NCBI GenBank assembly: GCA_026414745.1
Contig: JAOAIK010000024.1
Span: 1-64,000, forward strand
Source of the DNA: Roseococcus sp.
Lineage (GTDB): Bacteria; Pseudomonadota; Alphaproteobacteria; Acetobacterales; Acetobacteraceae
Reading direction: 5' to 3'
DNA length: 64,000 bases
Part shown: piece by piece, positions 35,636 to 45,151 of the stretch
Numbering within the stretch: the stretch's first letter is position 1
How the letters are laid out: each line of letters begins with the position of its first letter
The notes under the pieces: generated by a model
Databases searched by the model: none
What the model was told of the DNA's origin: nothing
The model's input: the letters and a program-made list of their open reading frames with translations, nothing else
Program-made: the position numbers and the translations under genes

Positions 35636-37621
35636 ATGAACGACCTGTTCGGCAAGGGGGGCGCCAAGCCCGCCGCCGCCTACACCGCCGCCGACATCGA
35701 GGTGCTGGAGGGGCTGGAGCCCGTCCGCCGCCGCCCGGGCATGTACATCGGCGGCACGGACGAGAATGCGCTGCACCACCTCGCCGCCGAAATCCTCGAC
35801 AACGCCATGGACGAGGCGGTGGCCGGCCATGCCGACCGGATCGAGGTGGCGCTGGAGGCGGGGAACTTCCTCTCCATCCGCGACAACGGCCGCGGCATCC
35901 CGGTGGACCCGCATCCCAAGTTCCCGAAGCTCTCGGCGCTGGAGGTGATCCTCACCACCCTGCATTCGGGGGGCAAGTTCAGCGGCAAGGCCTATGACAC
36001 CTCGGGCGGGCTGCACGGGGTGGGTTCCTCCGTCGTCAATGCGCTCTCGGAGGTGCTGGAGGTCGAGGTCGCGCGCGGCGGCGCGCTGTTCCGCCAGAGC
36101 TACGCCCGCGGCAAGCCCACCAGCAAGCTCCGCCGGGAGGGCGAGGTGCGCAACCGCCGCGGCACGCTGATCCGCTTCAAGCCCGACCCCGAAATCTTCG
36201 GCGCGCTGCGCTTCCGTCCCGAACGGCTGTTCCGCCTCTGCCGCTCCAAGGCCTATCTGTTCAAGGGCGTGGAGATCCGCTGGCGCTGCGACCCGGCGCT
36301 GGTCGCGGGCAGCGACACGCCCGCCGAGGCCACGCTGCATTTCCCCGGCGGCCTCGCGGATTTCCTCGCCGCGGCCATCGAGGGCAAGGCGACGGTGGTG
36401 CCCGAGCCCTTCGTCGAGAGCCTCGATTTCCCCGACGGCCCGGACGGCAGGCCGCTCGGCCGCTGCGAGGTGGCGCTCACCTGGCTGGAGGAGGGGGAAG
36501 GCTTCCTCTCCACCTACGCCAACACCATCCCCACGCCGCAGGGCGGCACGCATGAGGCGGGGCTGCGCGCCGCCCTGGTCAAGGGGCTGCGCGGCTATGG
36601 CGAGCTCAAGAAGGAGAAGCGCGCGGCGACCATCACGGCCGAGGACCTGTTCGGCGGCCTCGCCGGCATGCTCAGCGTCTTCATCCGCGAGCCGCAGTTC
36701 CAGGGGCAGACCAAGGACAAGCTCACCTCGCCCGACGCGCAGCGCCTGGTCGAGACCGCGCTGCGCGACCGCTTCGACCACTGGCTCGCCGGCCATCCTG
36801 CCATGGCCGACAACCTCCTCGCCTTCGCCATCGAGCGCGCCGAGGAGCGGCTGCGCCGCCGCGCCGAGAAGGACACCCCGCGCAAGAGCGCGACGCGCAG
36901 GCTGCGCCTGCCGGGCAAGCTCGCCGACTGTTCGCGCGAGAGCGCCGAGGGCACCGAGCTCTTCCTCGTCGAGGGCGACAGCGCGGGCGGCAGCGCGAAG
37001 CAGGCGCGCGACCGCGAGACCCAGGCCGTGCTGCCCTTGCGCGGCAAGATCCTCAACGTCGCCTCCGCCAGCGCCGAGAAGCTGCGCCAGAACCAGGAGC
37101 TGCGCGACCTGATCGAGGCGCTGGGCTGCGGCGTGGGCGAGAAGTTCGACATCGCCAAGCTGCGCTACGGCCGCATCGTCATCATGACGGATGCCGACGT
37201 GGATGGCGCGCACATCGCCGCGCTGCTGATGACCTTCTTCTACAAGGAGCTGCCGGAGCTGGTGCGCGCGGGGCGGCTCTTCCTCGCCCAGCCGCCGCTC
37301 TATCGCCTCCAGGCCGGCGGCAAGAGCGTCTATGCGATGGACGACGCGGACCGCGAGCGGCAGATGAAGCGCCACTTCAAACCCGGCCAGAAGGTGGAGG
37401 TGAGCCGCTTCAAGGGCCTGGGCGAGATGCCGCCCGCCCTGCTGCGCGAGACGACCATGGCGCCGGGCAAGCGCACCCTGGTGCAGGTGGTGCTGCCGCC
37501 GGAGGATCGGGCGCTCACCGCCCAGCGCATCGAGGAACTCATGGGCCGCCGCCCCGAGCTGCGCTTCCGCTTCATCCAGGAGAACGCGGCGAAGCTGGAC
37601 GCGGAGCTGCTGGACGCCTGA
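35636..37621 (+). CDS. parE: DNA topoisomerase IV subunit B
   Basis: A 661-residue ATPase subunit that unlinks replicated chromosomes with ParC. The GHKL ATP site shows EILDNAMDEA, DNGRGIPVD and GGLHGVGSSVVNALS; the TOPRIM part shows LVEGDSAGGSAKQARDR and DADVDGAHI. The absence of the ~165-residue insert seen in many GyrB proteins and the RRRPGMYIGGTDENAL start favour ParE over GyrB. Confidence 0.94.
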   Translation: MNDLFGKGGAKPAAAYTAADIEVLEGLEPVRRRPGMYIGGTDENALHHLAAEILDNAMDEAVAGHADRIEVALEAGNFLSIRDNGRGIPVDPHPKFPKLSALEVILTTLHSGGKFSGKAYDTSGGLHGVGSSVVNALSEVLEVEVARGGALFRQSYARGKPTSKLRREGEVRNRRGTLIRFKPDPEIFGALRFRPERLFRLCRSKAYLFKGVEIRWRCDPALVAGSDTPAEATLHFPGGLADFLAAAIEGKATVVPEPFVESLDFPDGPDGRPLGRCEVALTWLEEGEGFLSTYANTIPTPQGGTHEAGLRAALVKGLRGYGELKKEKRAATITAEDLFGGLAGMLSVFIREPQFQGQTKDKLTSPDAQRLVETALRDRFDHWLAGHPAMADNLLAFAIERAEERLRRRAEKDTPRKSATRRLRLPGKLADCSRESAEGTELFLVEGDSAGGSAKQARDRETQAVLPLRGKILNVASASAEKLRQNQELRDLIEALGCGVGEKFDIAKLRYGRIVIMTDADVDGAHIAALLMTFFYKELPELVRAGRLFLAQPPLYRLQAGGKSVYAMDDADRERQMKRHFKPGQKVEVSRFKGLGEMPPALLRETTMAPGKRTLVQVVLPPEDRALTAQRIEELMGRRPELRFRFIQENAAKLDAELLDA

Positions 37622-37748
37622 TGCGGACGCCATGACTGCCGCCCGTCTCGCGCGCCGGATTGGCGTGGCGGCTGCGCGCCAAACCACGGTCATGCCCGTG
37701 GCCGCCCCGCGGCTTCAGGCGTGAGGAACAGCAGCCGCCGGCATGAGG

Positions 37749-37772
37749 GGGCGGGGGCCGCGCCGCCCCCGC
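37749..37772. terminator. GC hairpin between convergent parE and sodB
   Basis: GGCGGGGG / CCCCCGCC with an 8-base loop, located 10 bases after the sodB stop (minus strand) and about 130 bases after parE. No T-tract, so it may act with Rho or only protect mRNA ends. Confidence 0.4.
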
Positions 37773-37782
37773 CGGCGCGCCC

Positions 37783-38421
37783 TCAGGCGCTCTGGCCGCT
37801 CTTCAGGCCGCCCTGCTCCATCAGGCTCTCGACCACCCCCCAGTCCACCAGCTTGTTCAGGAAGTTGTCGAGGTAGTTCGGGCGGAGGTTGCGGAAGTCG
37901 AGGTAGTAGGCGTGCTCCCAGACGTCGCAGCCGAGGATGGGCGTGCCCTCGCCGGTGGAGATCGGGTTCGCGCCGTTGGGCGTCTTGGTCACCTTGAGCC
38001 TTCCGTCGGCGCCGATGATCAGCCAGCACCAGCCGGAGCCGAACTGCGTCACGCCGGCCTGCTTGAAGGCCTCCTTGAAGGCGGCGAGGGAGCCGAAGTC
38101 GCTGTCGATCTTGGCGGCAAGCTTCGCCGGCAGCTTGTCGCCGCCGCCATTGGGGCTCATCACCTGCCAGAACAGGATGTGGTTCCAGTGCTGGCCGGCC
38201 TGGTTGAGCACGGGCAGCCCGTCGGCGCCAGCGCCGCCGGCCTCGGCCACGATCTGCTCCAGCGTCTTGCCGGCGAGGCCCTTGCTCTCGATCAGCCCGT
38301 TGAGCGCCGTCACATAGGCGTTGTGGTGCTTGCCGTGATGGAGCTCGAGCGTCTCCTGGCACATGCCCTGGGCGGCCAGCGCAGCGGTGGCGTAGGGCAG
38401 GGGGGGAAGGCTGAAGGGCAT
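37783..38421 (-). CDS. sodB: Superoxide dismutase, Fe type
   Basis: A 212-residue enzyme that turns superoxide into O2 and H2O2. Metal ligands fit His28, His81, Asp166 and His170. The residue choices LNQAGQHWNH (Gln, not Gly, before the second ligand region) and the lack of the Mn-type Gln in VTKTPNGANP point to iron rather than manganese. The ATG at 38421 follows GGGAGAG, a strong ribosome-binding site. Confidence 0.93.
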   Translation of the reverse strand: MPFSLPPLPYATAALAAQGMCQETLELHHGKHHNAYVTALNGLIESKGLAGKTLEQIVAEAGGAGADGLPVLNQAGQHWNHILFWQVMSPNGGGDKLPAKLAAKIDSDFGSLAAFKEAFKQAGVTQFGSGWCWLIIGADGRLKVTKTPNGANPISTGEGTPILGCDVWEHAYYLDFRNLRPNYLDNFLNKLVDWGVVESLMEQGGLKSGQSA

Positions 38422-38522
38422 CGCGTCTCTCCCGCGGGATGGTTCGCGCGGGAGGTAAGGCGGGCCCGCGCGCAGCGTCAACCGCTTGTGCGGGCGCGCC
38501 TCCGCCCCCATGACGCAGCGCG

Positions 38523-39332
38523 ATGCCCGAGCTGAGCCGACCCGGAGAGATCGCGCGCCGGCACGATCCGGACCGCTTCCTCTGCACCCTCTTCGCCCCG
38601 CCGGCGCGGCGCGAGGCGCTGTTCCTGCTCATCGCCTACAATCACGAGCTCGCCCGCGCGCGGGAGGTCGCCTCGCACCCGCTGGCCGCGCTCATCCGCC
38701 TCACCTGGTGGCGCGAGGCGGTGGAGGAGGCGGCCGCCGGCCGCCCGCCGCGCCCGCATGAGCTGGCCGCCCCGCTGCACGCCGCGATCGCCGCGGGGGC
38801 GCTGCACGCCCCGGACCTGATCGCCATGGCCGAGGCGCGCGCGGCGGAGGCGGAGGCGGAGGGCTTCGCCTCCACCCCGGCCTTCCACGCCTATCTGCGC
38901 GCCACGGCCGGGGGGTGGTGCGTGGCGGCGGGACGGGCGCTGGGCGCGCCGGCGGCGCTGCTGCCCGCGCTGCAGGAGGCGGGGATGCTCTACGGCCTCG
39001 CCGGGGTGCTGCGCACCGCGCCCCTGCTCGCCGCGCGGGGCCGCTGCCTGCTGCCGGCCGATGCGGTGGAGCCGGCGGTCGCCCTGGCCGATTCCGCCCG
39101 GCTCGGCGCCGCGATCCGCGCCCTGGCGGCCGCCGCACCGCCTTCGCCCGATCTCTCCGCGCTGCCACCCGCGGCCATCGCCGCCGCCCTGCCGCTGGTG
39201 CTGGCGCGGCGGGATCTCGCGCGGCTCTCCCGCGGCCGCGAGGCGCGGCGCGGGCTCTTCGACAGGCTGGCGGTCGCCCGGGCCGGAATGCTGGCGGGAT
39301 GGCAACGGAATCGCGCCACAATCGCGGGCTAG
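38523..39332 (+). CDS. Squalene/phytoene synthase-fold protein, NDUFAF6-like
   Basis: A 269-residue protein of the isoprenoid synthase fold. The N-terminal FLCTLFAPPARREALFLL and the pair LTWWREAV match the family, but the Asp-rich metal sites are replaced: where synthases have DxxxD the sequence reads NHELARARE. This is the pattern of NDUFAF6, a complex I assembly factor, and I infer an assembly or scaffold role rather than terpene synthesis. It stands alone, divergent from sodB. Confidence 0.75.
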   Translation: MPELSRPGEIARRHDPDRFLCTLFAPPARREALFLLIAYNHELARAREVASHPLAALIRLTWWREAVEEAAAGRPPRPHELAAPLHAAIAAGALHAPDLIAMAEARAAEAEAEGFASTPAFHAYLRATAGGWCVAAGRALGAPAALLPALQEAGMLYGLAGVLRTAPLLAARGRCLLPADAVEPAVALADSARLGAAIRALAAAAPPSPDLSALPPAAIAAALPLVLARRDLARLSRGREARRGLFDRLAVARAGMLAGWQRNRATIAG

Positions 39333-39359
39333 TGACCACCCGATCGGAGTGCTCGGTGC

Positions 39360-40358
39360 ATGTCGCGTTTCCTGGTGACGGGCGGGGCCGGCTATGTCGG
39401 CAGCCATGTGGTGTTGGCCCTGCTCGATGCGGGGCACGAGGTCGTGGTGCTCGACGATTTCAGCACGGGGCACCGCGCGGCGGTTCCGCCGGCGGCGGAA
39501 CTGGTGCAGGCGAGCCTCGCCGAGCGGCGCCGTGTGGAGGAGGTCTTCGCCGCCTGGCGCTTCGAGGCGGTGTTCCACATGGCCGCCCTCTCGCTCGTGG
39601 GCGAGAGCATGAAGGACCCGCTGCGCTACTGCCGGGAGAATGTGTCGCACTCGCTCATGCTGGCCGAGACGGCGGTGCGGGCGGGCTGCCGGAAATTCGT
39701 GCTCTCCTCCACCGCCGCGGTGTTCGGCGTGCCCGAGAGCGTGCCGATCACCGAGGAGGCGCCGACCACGCCCGTGAACCCCTATGGCCTCTCCAAGCTG
39801 ATGGTGGAGCAGGCGCTGGCCTGGGCGGAGCAGGCGCACGGGCTGCGCTCGGCCAGCCTGCGCTACTTCAACGCCGCCGGCGCGGACCCCGCCGGGCGGG
39901 CGGGAGAGGATCATGAGCCCGAGACGCACCTCATCCCCCGCGCCATCCTCGCCACCCTGGGCGAGTTGCCGCCGCTGCACGTCTTCGGCACCGACTACGC
40001 CACCAAGGACGGCACGGCGGTGCGCGACTACGTGCACGTGACCGACCTCGCGGCGGCGCACATCGCCGTGCTGCCGCGGCTCGACCAGGGCTCGGTGCGC
40101 TACAACATCGGCAACGGTGCCGGCCATTCGGTGCGCGAGGTGCTGGCGGCGGTGGAGCGCGTCAGCGGCCGGCCCGTGCCGCACGAGAATGCCCCGCGGC
40201 GGCCGGGCGATCCGCCGGTGCTCGTCGCCTCCTCGGCGCGGCTGCGGGCGGAGACGGGCTGGAGGCCGCGCCACGCCGCGCTGGAGGACATCGTGCGCAG
40301 CGCCTGGAACTGGCACGCGGCGCACCCGAAGGGCTACGGTGCGCGCGCGGCCGCCTGA
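39360..40358 (+). CDS. galE: UDP-glucose 4-epimerase
   Basis: A 332-residue short-chain dehydrogenase-type enzyme that interconverts UDP-glucose and UDP-galactose for surface polysaccharides. NAD binding motif TGGAGYVGSH (about residues 7-16), catalytic YGLSK with Tyr142 and Lys146, and the sugar-binding LRYFNAAGAD are intact. Its stop codon directly abuts the stop of the convergent MFS gene. Confidence 0.93.
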   Translation: MSRFLVTGGAGYVGSHVVLALLDAGHEVVVLDDFSTGHRAAVPPAAELVQASLAERRRVEEVFAAWRFEAVFHMAALSLVGESMKDPLRYCRENVSHSLMLAETAVRAGCRKFVLSSTAAVFGVPESVPITEEAPTTPVNPYGLSKLMVEQALAWAEQAHGLRSASLRYFNAAGADPAGRAGEDHEPETHLIPRAILATLGELPPLHVFGTDYATKDGTAVRDYVHVTDLAAAHIAVLPRLDQGSVRYNIGNGAGHSVREVLAAVERVSGRPVPHENAPRRPGDPPVLVASSARLRAETGWRPRHAALEDIVRSAWNWHAAHPKGYGARAAA

Positions 40359-41576
40359 TCAGGCGGCGGCGGGCCGCGCGCCGGGCGCCCGCGTCATCCA
40401 GTTGAGCACCGCGGCGAGGAGGCCGACCACCACCATCACCGGCCAGAAGGCGGCGTAGCTGCCGGTGGCCGAGAACAGCACCGCCCCCGCTCCGGCGCCC
40501 AGGAAGCCGCCGATCTGGTGGCTGAAGAAGCACACGCCGTAGAGCGCGCCGAGATCGCCCACGCCGAAGCGCCGCGCGATGGCGGCACTCGTCAGCGGCA
40601 CGGTGCCGAGCCAGACGAAGCCCATCACGGCCGCGAAGAGCAGGGTGCCCCATTCGGTCGGCGTGGCGGCGGCGAAGAGCCCGATGGCGAGCGTGCGCAG
40701 CAGGTAGATCGCGCCCAGCGCCGCCTCCGGCTTCACGCGCGCGGAGAGCCAGCCGCAGGCCCAGGAGCCCGGGATGTTGAACAGCCCGATCAGCATCATC
40801 GCCGTCATGCCGAGCCCCGCCGGCAGCCCGCACAGCGAGAGGTGCGAGGGCAGATGCGTGGTGAGGAAGGCGAGCTGGAAGCCGCAGGCGAAGAAGCCGC
40901 CGGTGAGCAGCGCGAAGTCGCGATCGGCCAGGGCGCGCCGCGCCAGCGCCGGCAGCCCGGAGAGCCCCGCCGCCGGCGGGCCGCGGCGCGGGGCGGGGCG
41001 CCATTCGATGTTGCGCGCCACCGGCACGATGATCAGCGCCGAGAGCGCGAGCAGCGCGAGCGCCCCGCTCGCCCCGAACCAGCCGATGCCGGAAAAGGCG
41101 AGCGGCACCATCGCCGCCTGACCGAGCGAGCCGCCCGCGCTGGCGATGCCGATGTATTCGCCCCGCTTCTCGGGCGGCGCGAGGCGGCCGATGGCGGCGA
41201 GCGCGAGCCCCGTGCCCGCGCAGGCCACGCCGAGGCCGGAGAACAGGCCGATGCCGACCAGCACCGCGGCGTTGGAGGGCCACAGCGCCGGCAGCCCGCA
41301 GCCCAGCGCGTAGAACACGCCGCCCATGGCCATCACCCGGCCCGCGCCGTGCTTGTCGGCCATCGCGCCCGAGGCGGGCTGGGCGAGGCCCCAGACCAGG
41401 TTGTGCAGCGCCACCGCGAGGCCGAAAGCCCAGGGCGCCACCCCCTCCTCGGCCGAGAGCGGGAGGAGCAGCAGCCCGAAGGTCTGGCGGATCCCCATGG
41501 CGAGGCTCGCGGTCGCCGCCGCGGAGAGAAGGACGATCCAGAGCGTCGTGCGGCGGGCGGAGGGGGCCTGGCTCAT
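40359..41576 (-). CDS. MFS transporter
   Basis: A 405-residue protein with twelve predicted helices; the loop ADKHGAGRVMAMGG between helices 2 and 3 is the MFS motif A region. It resembles the oxalate/formate antiporter and monocarboxylate group (MGIRQTFGLLLLPL near the N terminus). Substrate unknown. The ATG at 41576 is preferred to the upstream in-frame ATG, which would add 22 non-hydrophobic residues. Confidence 0.85.
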   Translation of the reverse strand: MSQAPSARRTTLWIVLLSAAATASLAMGIRQTFGLLLLPLSAEEGVAPWAFGLAVALHNLVWGLAQPASGAMADKHGAGRVMAMGGVFYALGCGLPALWPSNAAVLVGIGLFSGLGVACAGTGLALAAIGRLAPPEKRGEYIGIASAGGSLGQAAMVPLAFSGIGWFGASGALALLALSALIIVPVARNIEWRPAPRRGPPAAGLSGLPALARRALADRDFALLTGGFFACGFQLAFLTTHLPSHLSLCGLPAGLGMTAMMLIGLFNIPGSWACGWLSARVKPEAALGAIYLLRTLAIGLFAAATPTEWGTLLFAAVMGFVWLGTVPLTSAAIARRFGVGDLGALYGVCFFSHQIGGFLGAGAGAVLFSATGSYAAFWPVMVVVGLLAAVLNWMTRAPGARPAAA

Positions 41577-41675
41577 GCCCCGCCATGGGACCGTCTCGGC
41601 CCGCGCCGCGCAAGGGAAGGCCGCGCCGGGTCCGTCATGCACCCGGCGCGGGGCGGAAGCGACCTTGCGGCCCTC

Positions 41676-42044
41676 TCAGGCCGCGCGGCGGGTTCCGTCC
41701 GTGTCGTTCGCCGCCTCCGGCGCGCTGCCGGCGACGGGAAGGGGGGTGGCCTTGGCGGCGGCGGCCTCGATCTCGCCCGGCGCCACGCCGATGTCCTTGA
41801 GCTGGCGGTCGCTGAGCGCGCGCAGCTCCTCGATCGTCTCGCGGCGGCGGCGGAGCGTGGCGAGAATGTCGCACAGCCCGCGGAAGAAGGCGGCGATGCG
41901 CTCGGCCAGCGCGGCGTCGCGGGCGCGGCGCGCCTCGGCGATGATGGCCTCGATCTGCTGCGCCTCGCTGGGGCGGCGCGCGGTGGCCAGAGGCATCAGC
42001 AGCGCGGCCTCGGCCGGGGTGATGCGGGAGTTCATGGAATCCAT
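41676..42044 (-). CDS. DUF1127 domain protein
   Basis: A 122-residue protein. The C-terminal part (about residues 62-95) is the DUF1127 helix pair, with the typical LRALSDRQLKDIGVAPGEIE ending. Most DUF1127 proteins are ~50-70 residues; this one has a ~60-residue N-terminal extension. Small Arg-rich family members act in phosphate and carbon metabolism or in RNA turnover. ATG codons at 42044 and 42035 are both possible. Confidence 0.8.
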   Translation of the reverse strand: MDSMNSRITPAEAALLMPLATARRPSEAQQIEAIIAEARRARDAALAERIAAFFRGLCDILATLRRRRETIEELRALSDRQLKDIGVAPGEIEAAAAKATPLPVAGSAPEAANDTDGTRRAA

Positions 42045-42134
42045 CCGTCAGTGGGAAGGGCGGCCTCGCCGCCCGGATGGCGTTGATGTAGGAGGAAAGG
42101 GCGCGGGCCGGGCGCGCGAAGTCTCTGCGGCTCT

Positions 42135-42151
42135 CATGCGTTGAGCGCATG
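42135..42151. promoter_or_regulatory. Inverted repeat in a divergent promoter region
   Basis: CATGCG-TTGAG-CGCATG, with a further CATGCGTT copy at about 42166-42173 just before the aminopeptidase start. It is in the 130-base gap between the divergent DUF1127 and Xaa-Pro aminopeptidase genes, so it may be an operator. No regulator is encoded next to it. Confidence 0.3.
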
Positions 42152-42174
42152 CCTTATTGTGGACACATGCGTTA

Positions 42175-43962
42175 ATGACGGATCAACGACAGAGGATCGA
42201 GCCCGCCCGCCGTCTTGCCGCCCTGCGTGGCGCCCTGGCCGAGCTGGGCGTGGAGGGCGTTCTCGTGCCCCGTGGCGACGAGTTCCTGGGCGAATACGTG
42301 CCTCCCTCGGCCGAGCGCCTCGCCTGGCTCACCGGCTTCACCGGCAGCGCGGGGCTCGCCGTGGTGCTGATGGACCGCGCGGCGGTGTTCACCGACGGCC
42401 GCTACACCACCCAGCTTGCCGCCGAGACCGATCCGGTCCTGTGGGAGCGCCGCCACATCACCGAGGAGCCGCCGGCCGACTGGCTGCGCCGCCATGCCGC
42501 GGGCCGGCGCATCGGCTACGACCCCTGGCTGCATGCGGAGGCGGCGCTGGCCCGCTTCGCCGGCGTCACGCTCGTGCCGCTGCCGCGCAACCCGGTGGAC
42601 GTGGTCTGGACGGACCGGCCCGCCCCGCCCGCCGCGCCGGTGCTCGCCCACCGCGTCGAGCTCGCCGGCCTCGCCGCCGAGGCGAAGCGCGAGGCCGCCG
42701 CCGCCGAACTGCGCGCCGCCGGCGAGGACGCCTGCCTCCTCGCCGACCCCCATTCCGCCGCCTGGCTCCTGAACATCCGGGGCGGCGATCTGGCGCACAC
42801 GCCGCTCCCGCTCGGCGTCTGCCTGTTGCGCGCGGACGCGGCGGCCGAGTTCTTCCTGCACGCGCCCGAGCGCGTGCCCGAGGCGACCCGTGCCCATCTC
42901 GGTCCCGCGGTGGCGGTGCGCGACCGCGCCGCCCTGCCCGAGGCGCTGGCGGCCCTGAAGGGGCGCAAGGTGCGCCTCGACCCCGAGGCCACGCCCGCCT
43001 GGTTCTTCGCCCGGCTGCGCGAGGCGGGGGCGGAGGTGGTGGCGGGCGAGGACCCCTGCCGCCTGCCGCGGGCCGTCAAGAACCCGGTGGAGCAGGCCGG
43101 CGCCCGCGCCGCGCACCGGCGCGATGCGGTGGCCGTGGCCGAGTTCCTCGCCTGGTTCGCCGCCGAGGCGCCGAAGGGCGGGCTGACCGAGATCGCCGCC
43201 GCCCGCCGCCTGCTCGATCTGCGCCGGTTGCGCCCGGGCTTCGTGGCCGAGGCCTTCCCCGCCATCTCCGGCAGCGGGCCGAACGGGGCGGTCGTGCACT
43301 ACCGCGCCACGCCAGCGACCGACCGCGCCATCGGCCGCGACGAATGCTACCTGATCGACAGCGGCGCCCAGTATCCCGACGGCACCACCGACATCACCCG
43401 CACCCTCTGGACCGGGCCCGGCCCGGCGCCGGAGGCGCTGCGCGCCCGCTACACCGCCGTGCTGCGCGGGCACATTGCGCTCGCCACGCTGCGCTTTCCA
43501 GAAGGCGTGGCGGGGCCGCATCTCGATGCCATCGCGCGCCGCGCCCTGTGGGAGATGGGCCTCGACTACGACCACGGCACCGGGCACGGGGTGGGCAGCT
43601 TCCTCTCGGTGCATGAGGGGCCGGTGGCCTTCAGCCGCACCGCAAAGGTGGTGCCCATCCGGGCCGGGATGATCCTCTCCGACGAGCCGGGCTTCTACCT
43701 GCCGGGCCAGTACGGCATCCGCATCGAGAACCTGCTGCTGGTCCAGCCCGCCCCCGCCCTGCCCGACCAGGCGAGGCCCTTCCTCTGCTTCGAGACGCTG
43801 ACCCTGGCGCCCTATTGCCGCGCGCTGATCGAACCCGCCCTGCTCACCGCCGCCGAGCGCGGCTGGGTGAACGCCTACCACGCGCGGGTGCGCGCGGAGA
43901 TCGGCCCGCTGCTGGATGAGGGGGCGCGGGCCTGGCTGGAGGCGGAGGCGGCGCCGCTCTGA
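42175..43962 (+). CDS. Xaa-Pro aminopeptidase (M24B)
   Basis: A 595-residue enzyme of the long, three-domain aminopeptidase P type. Two creatinase-like N-terminal domains (LTGFTGSAG in the first) precede the pita-bread catalytic domain with metal ligands in DSGAQYPDGTTDITRT, HGTGHGVG, SDEPGFY and RIENL. It removes an N-terminal residue before proline. The ATG at 42175 is preferred to a GTG at 42157 that would add six residues. Confidence 0.92.
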   Translation: MTDQRQRIEPARRLAALRGALAELGVEGVLVPRGDEFLGEYVPPSAERLAWLTGFTGSAGLAVVLMDRAAVFTDGRYTTQLAAETDPVLWERRHITEEPPADWLRRHAAGRRIGYDPWLHAEAALARFAGVTLVPLPRNPVDVVWTDRPAPPAAPVLAHRVELAGLAAEAKREAAAAELRAAGEDACLLADPHSAAWLLNIRGGDLAHTPLPLGVCLLRADAAAEFFLHAPERVPEATRAHLGPAVAVRDRAALPEALAALKGRKVRLDPEATPAWFFARLREAGAEVVAGEDPCRLPRAVKNPVEQAGARAAHRRDAVAVAEFLAWFAAEAPKGGLTEIAAARRLLDLRRLRPGFVAEAFPAISGSGPNGAVVHYRATPATDRAIGRDECYLIDSGAQYPDGTTDITRTLWTGPGPAPEALRARYTAVLRGHIALATLRFPEGVAGPHLDAIARRALWEMGLDYDHGTGHGVGSFLSVHEGPVAFSRTAKVVPIRAGMILSDEPGFYLPGQYGIRIENLLLVQPAPALPDQARPFLCFETLTLAPYCRALIEPALLTAAERGWVNAYHARVRAEIGPLLDEGARAWLEAEAAPL

Positions 43963-44038
43963 CGCCGCGTCCGCCTTCCCCTCGGCGCGCGGCTCGCCCT
44001 ACCATGCACGCACTGGTTGCGCCGAGGGACCGGCCCGC

Positions 44039-45151
44039 ATGCACATCGCCTGCCTCGTCGGCACACGGCCCGAGGCGATCAAGCTCGCCCCGCTGATCCT
44101 CGATCTCAGGGGGCGGGCGGGGGTGCGCTGCTCCCTCCTCTCCAGCGGCCAGCACCGGGAGCTGCTGGACCAGGCGCTGGCGGGCTTCGGCCTCGCGCCG
44201 GATGCGGATCTGGCGCTGATGCGCCGGGGCCAGGGTCTCGCCGCGCTGGCGGCGGCGGTGCTGACGGGGGTGGAGGCCTGGCTGCAGGCGGCGCGCCCCG
44301 ACTGGCTGGTGGTGCAGGGCGACACGGTGACGGCCCTCGCCGGCGCGCTGGCCGGCTTCTACGCGCGCGTGCCGGTGGCGCATGTCGAGGCGGGGCTGCG
44401 CACCCATGATCCGCTGGCGCCCTGGCCCGAGGAGATGCACCGCAGCGCCATCGCGCGCCTCGCGCGGCGGCACTTCGCGCCCACCCCGCTCGCCGCCGCC
44501 AACCTCGCGCGCGAGGGCATCGCCCCCGAGGCGGTGGAGGTGACGGGCAACACCGCCATCGACGCGCTGCTGTGGGTGGCCGAGCGCGCCGCGGCCACGC
44601 CCGAGATGGCCGCGCGCTTCGCCTTCCTCGACCCGGCGCGGCGGATGATCCTGGTCACCGGCCACCGGCGCGAGAGCCTGGAGGGCGGGCTCGCGCGCCT
44701 CGCCGAGGGCCTCCTGCGCCTCGCCGCGCGCGGCGATGTCGAGGTGGTGGTGGCGCTGCACCTCAACCCCGCGGCCGAGGCCCCGCTGCGCGCCGCGCTC
44801 GGCGGCCATCCGCGCGTGCATCTGCTGCCGCCGCAGCCGCATGCCGCCTTCGTCTGGCTGATGCGCCGCGCCCACCTCATCGTCACCGACAGCGGCGGCG
44901 TGCAGGAGGAGGCGCCGAGCCTCGGCCGCCCCGTGCTGGTGGCGCGCGAGCGGAGCGACCGGCCCGAGGCCATCGCCGCCGGCACGGCGCGGCTGGTGGG
45001 CACCGACCCCGCGCGGCTGGTGGCCGAGGCCGCGCGGCTGCTCGACGACCCCGCCGCCTGGGCGGCCATGGCCAGGGTCGAGAACCCCTACGGCGACGGC
45101 CGCGCCGCCGCGCGCATCGCCGAGAGCCTGCTCACGCGGCCCGCCGGATGA
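44039..45151 (+). CDS. wecB: UDP-N-acetylglucosamine 2-epimerase (non-hydrolysing)
   Basis: A 370-residue enzyme that makes UDP-ManNAc for surface glycans. Conserved stretches are GTRPEAIKLAP, QGDTVTALAGALAG, AHVEAGLRT, the Glu/His in PEEMHR and TDSGGVQEEAPSLG. The usual TERPE motif reads SDRPEAI here. Its 3' end overlaps the convergent GMC gene by 20 bases. Confidence 0.9.
   Translation: MHIACLVGTRPEAIKLAPLILDLRGRAGVRCSLLSSGQHRELLDQALAGFGLAPDADLALMRRGQGLAALAAAVLTGVEAWLQAARPDWLVVQGDTVTALAGALAGFYARVPVAHVEAGLRTHDPLAPWPEEMHRSAIARLARRHFAPTPLAAANLAREGIAPEAVEVTGNTAIDALLWVAERAAATPEMAARFAFLDPARRMILVTGHRRESLEGGLARLAEGLLRLAARGDVEVVVALHLNPAAEAPLRAALGGHPRVHLLPPQPHAAFVWLMRRAHLIVTDSGGVQEEAPSLGRPVLVARERSDRPEAIAAGTARLVGTDPARLVAEAARLLDDPAAWAAMARVENPYGDGRAAARIAESLLTRPAG

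Noticed and set aside
37749-37772. Strong intrinsic terminator
   Set aside because: The hairpin is stable but no T-tract follows on either strand, so it is kept only as a low-confidence terminator.
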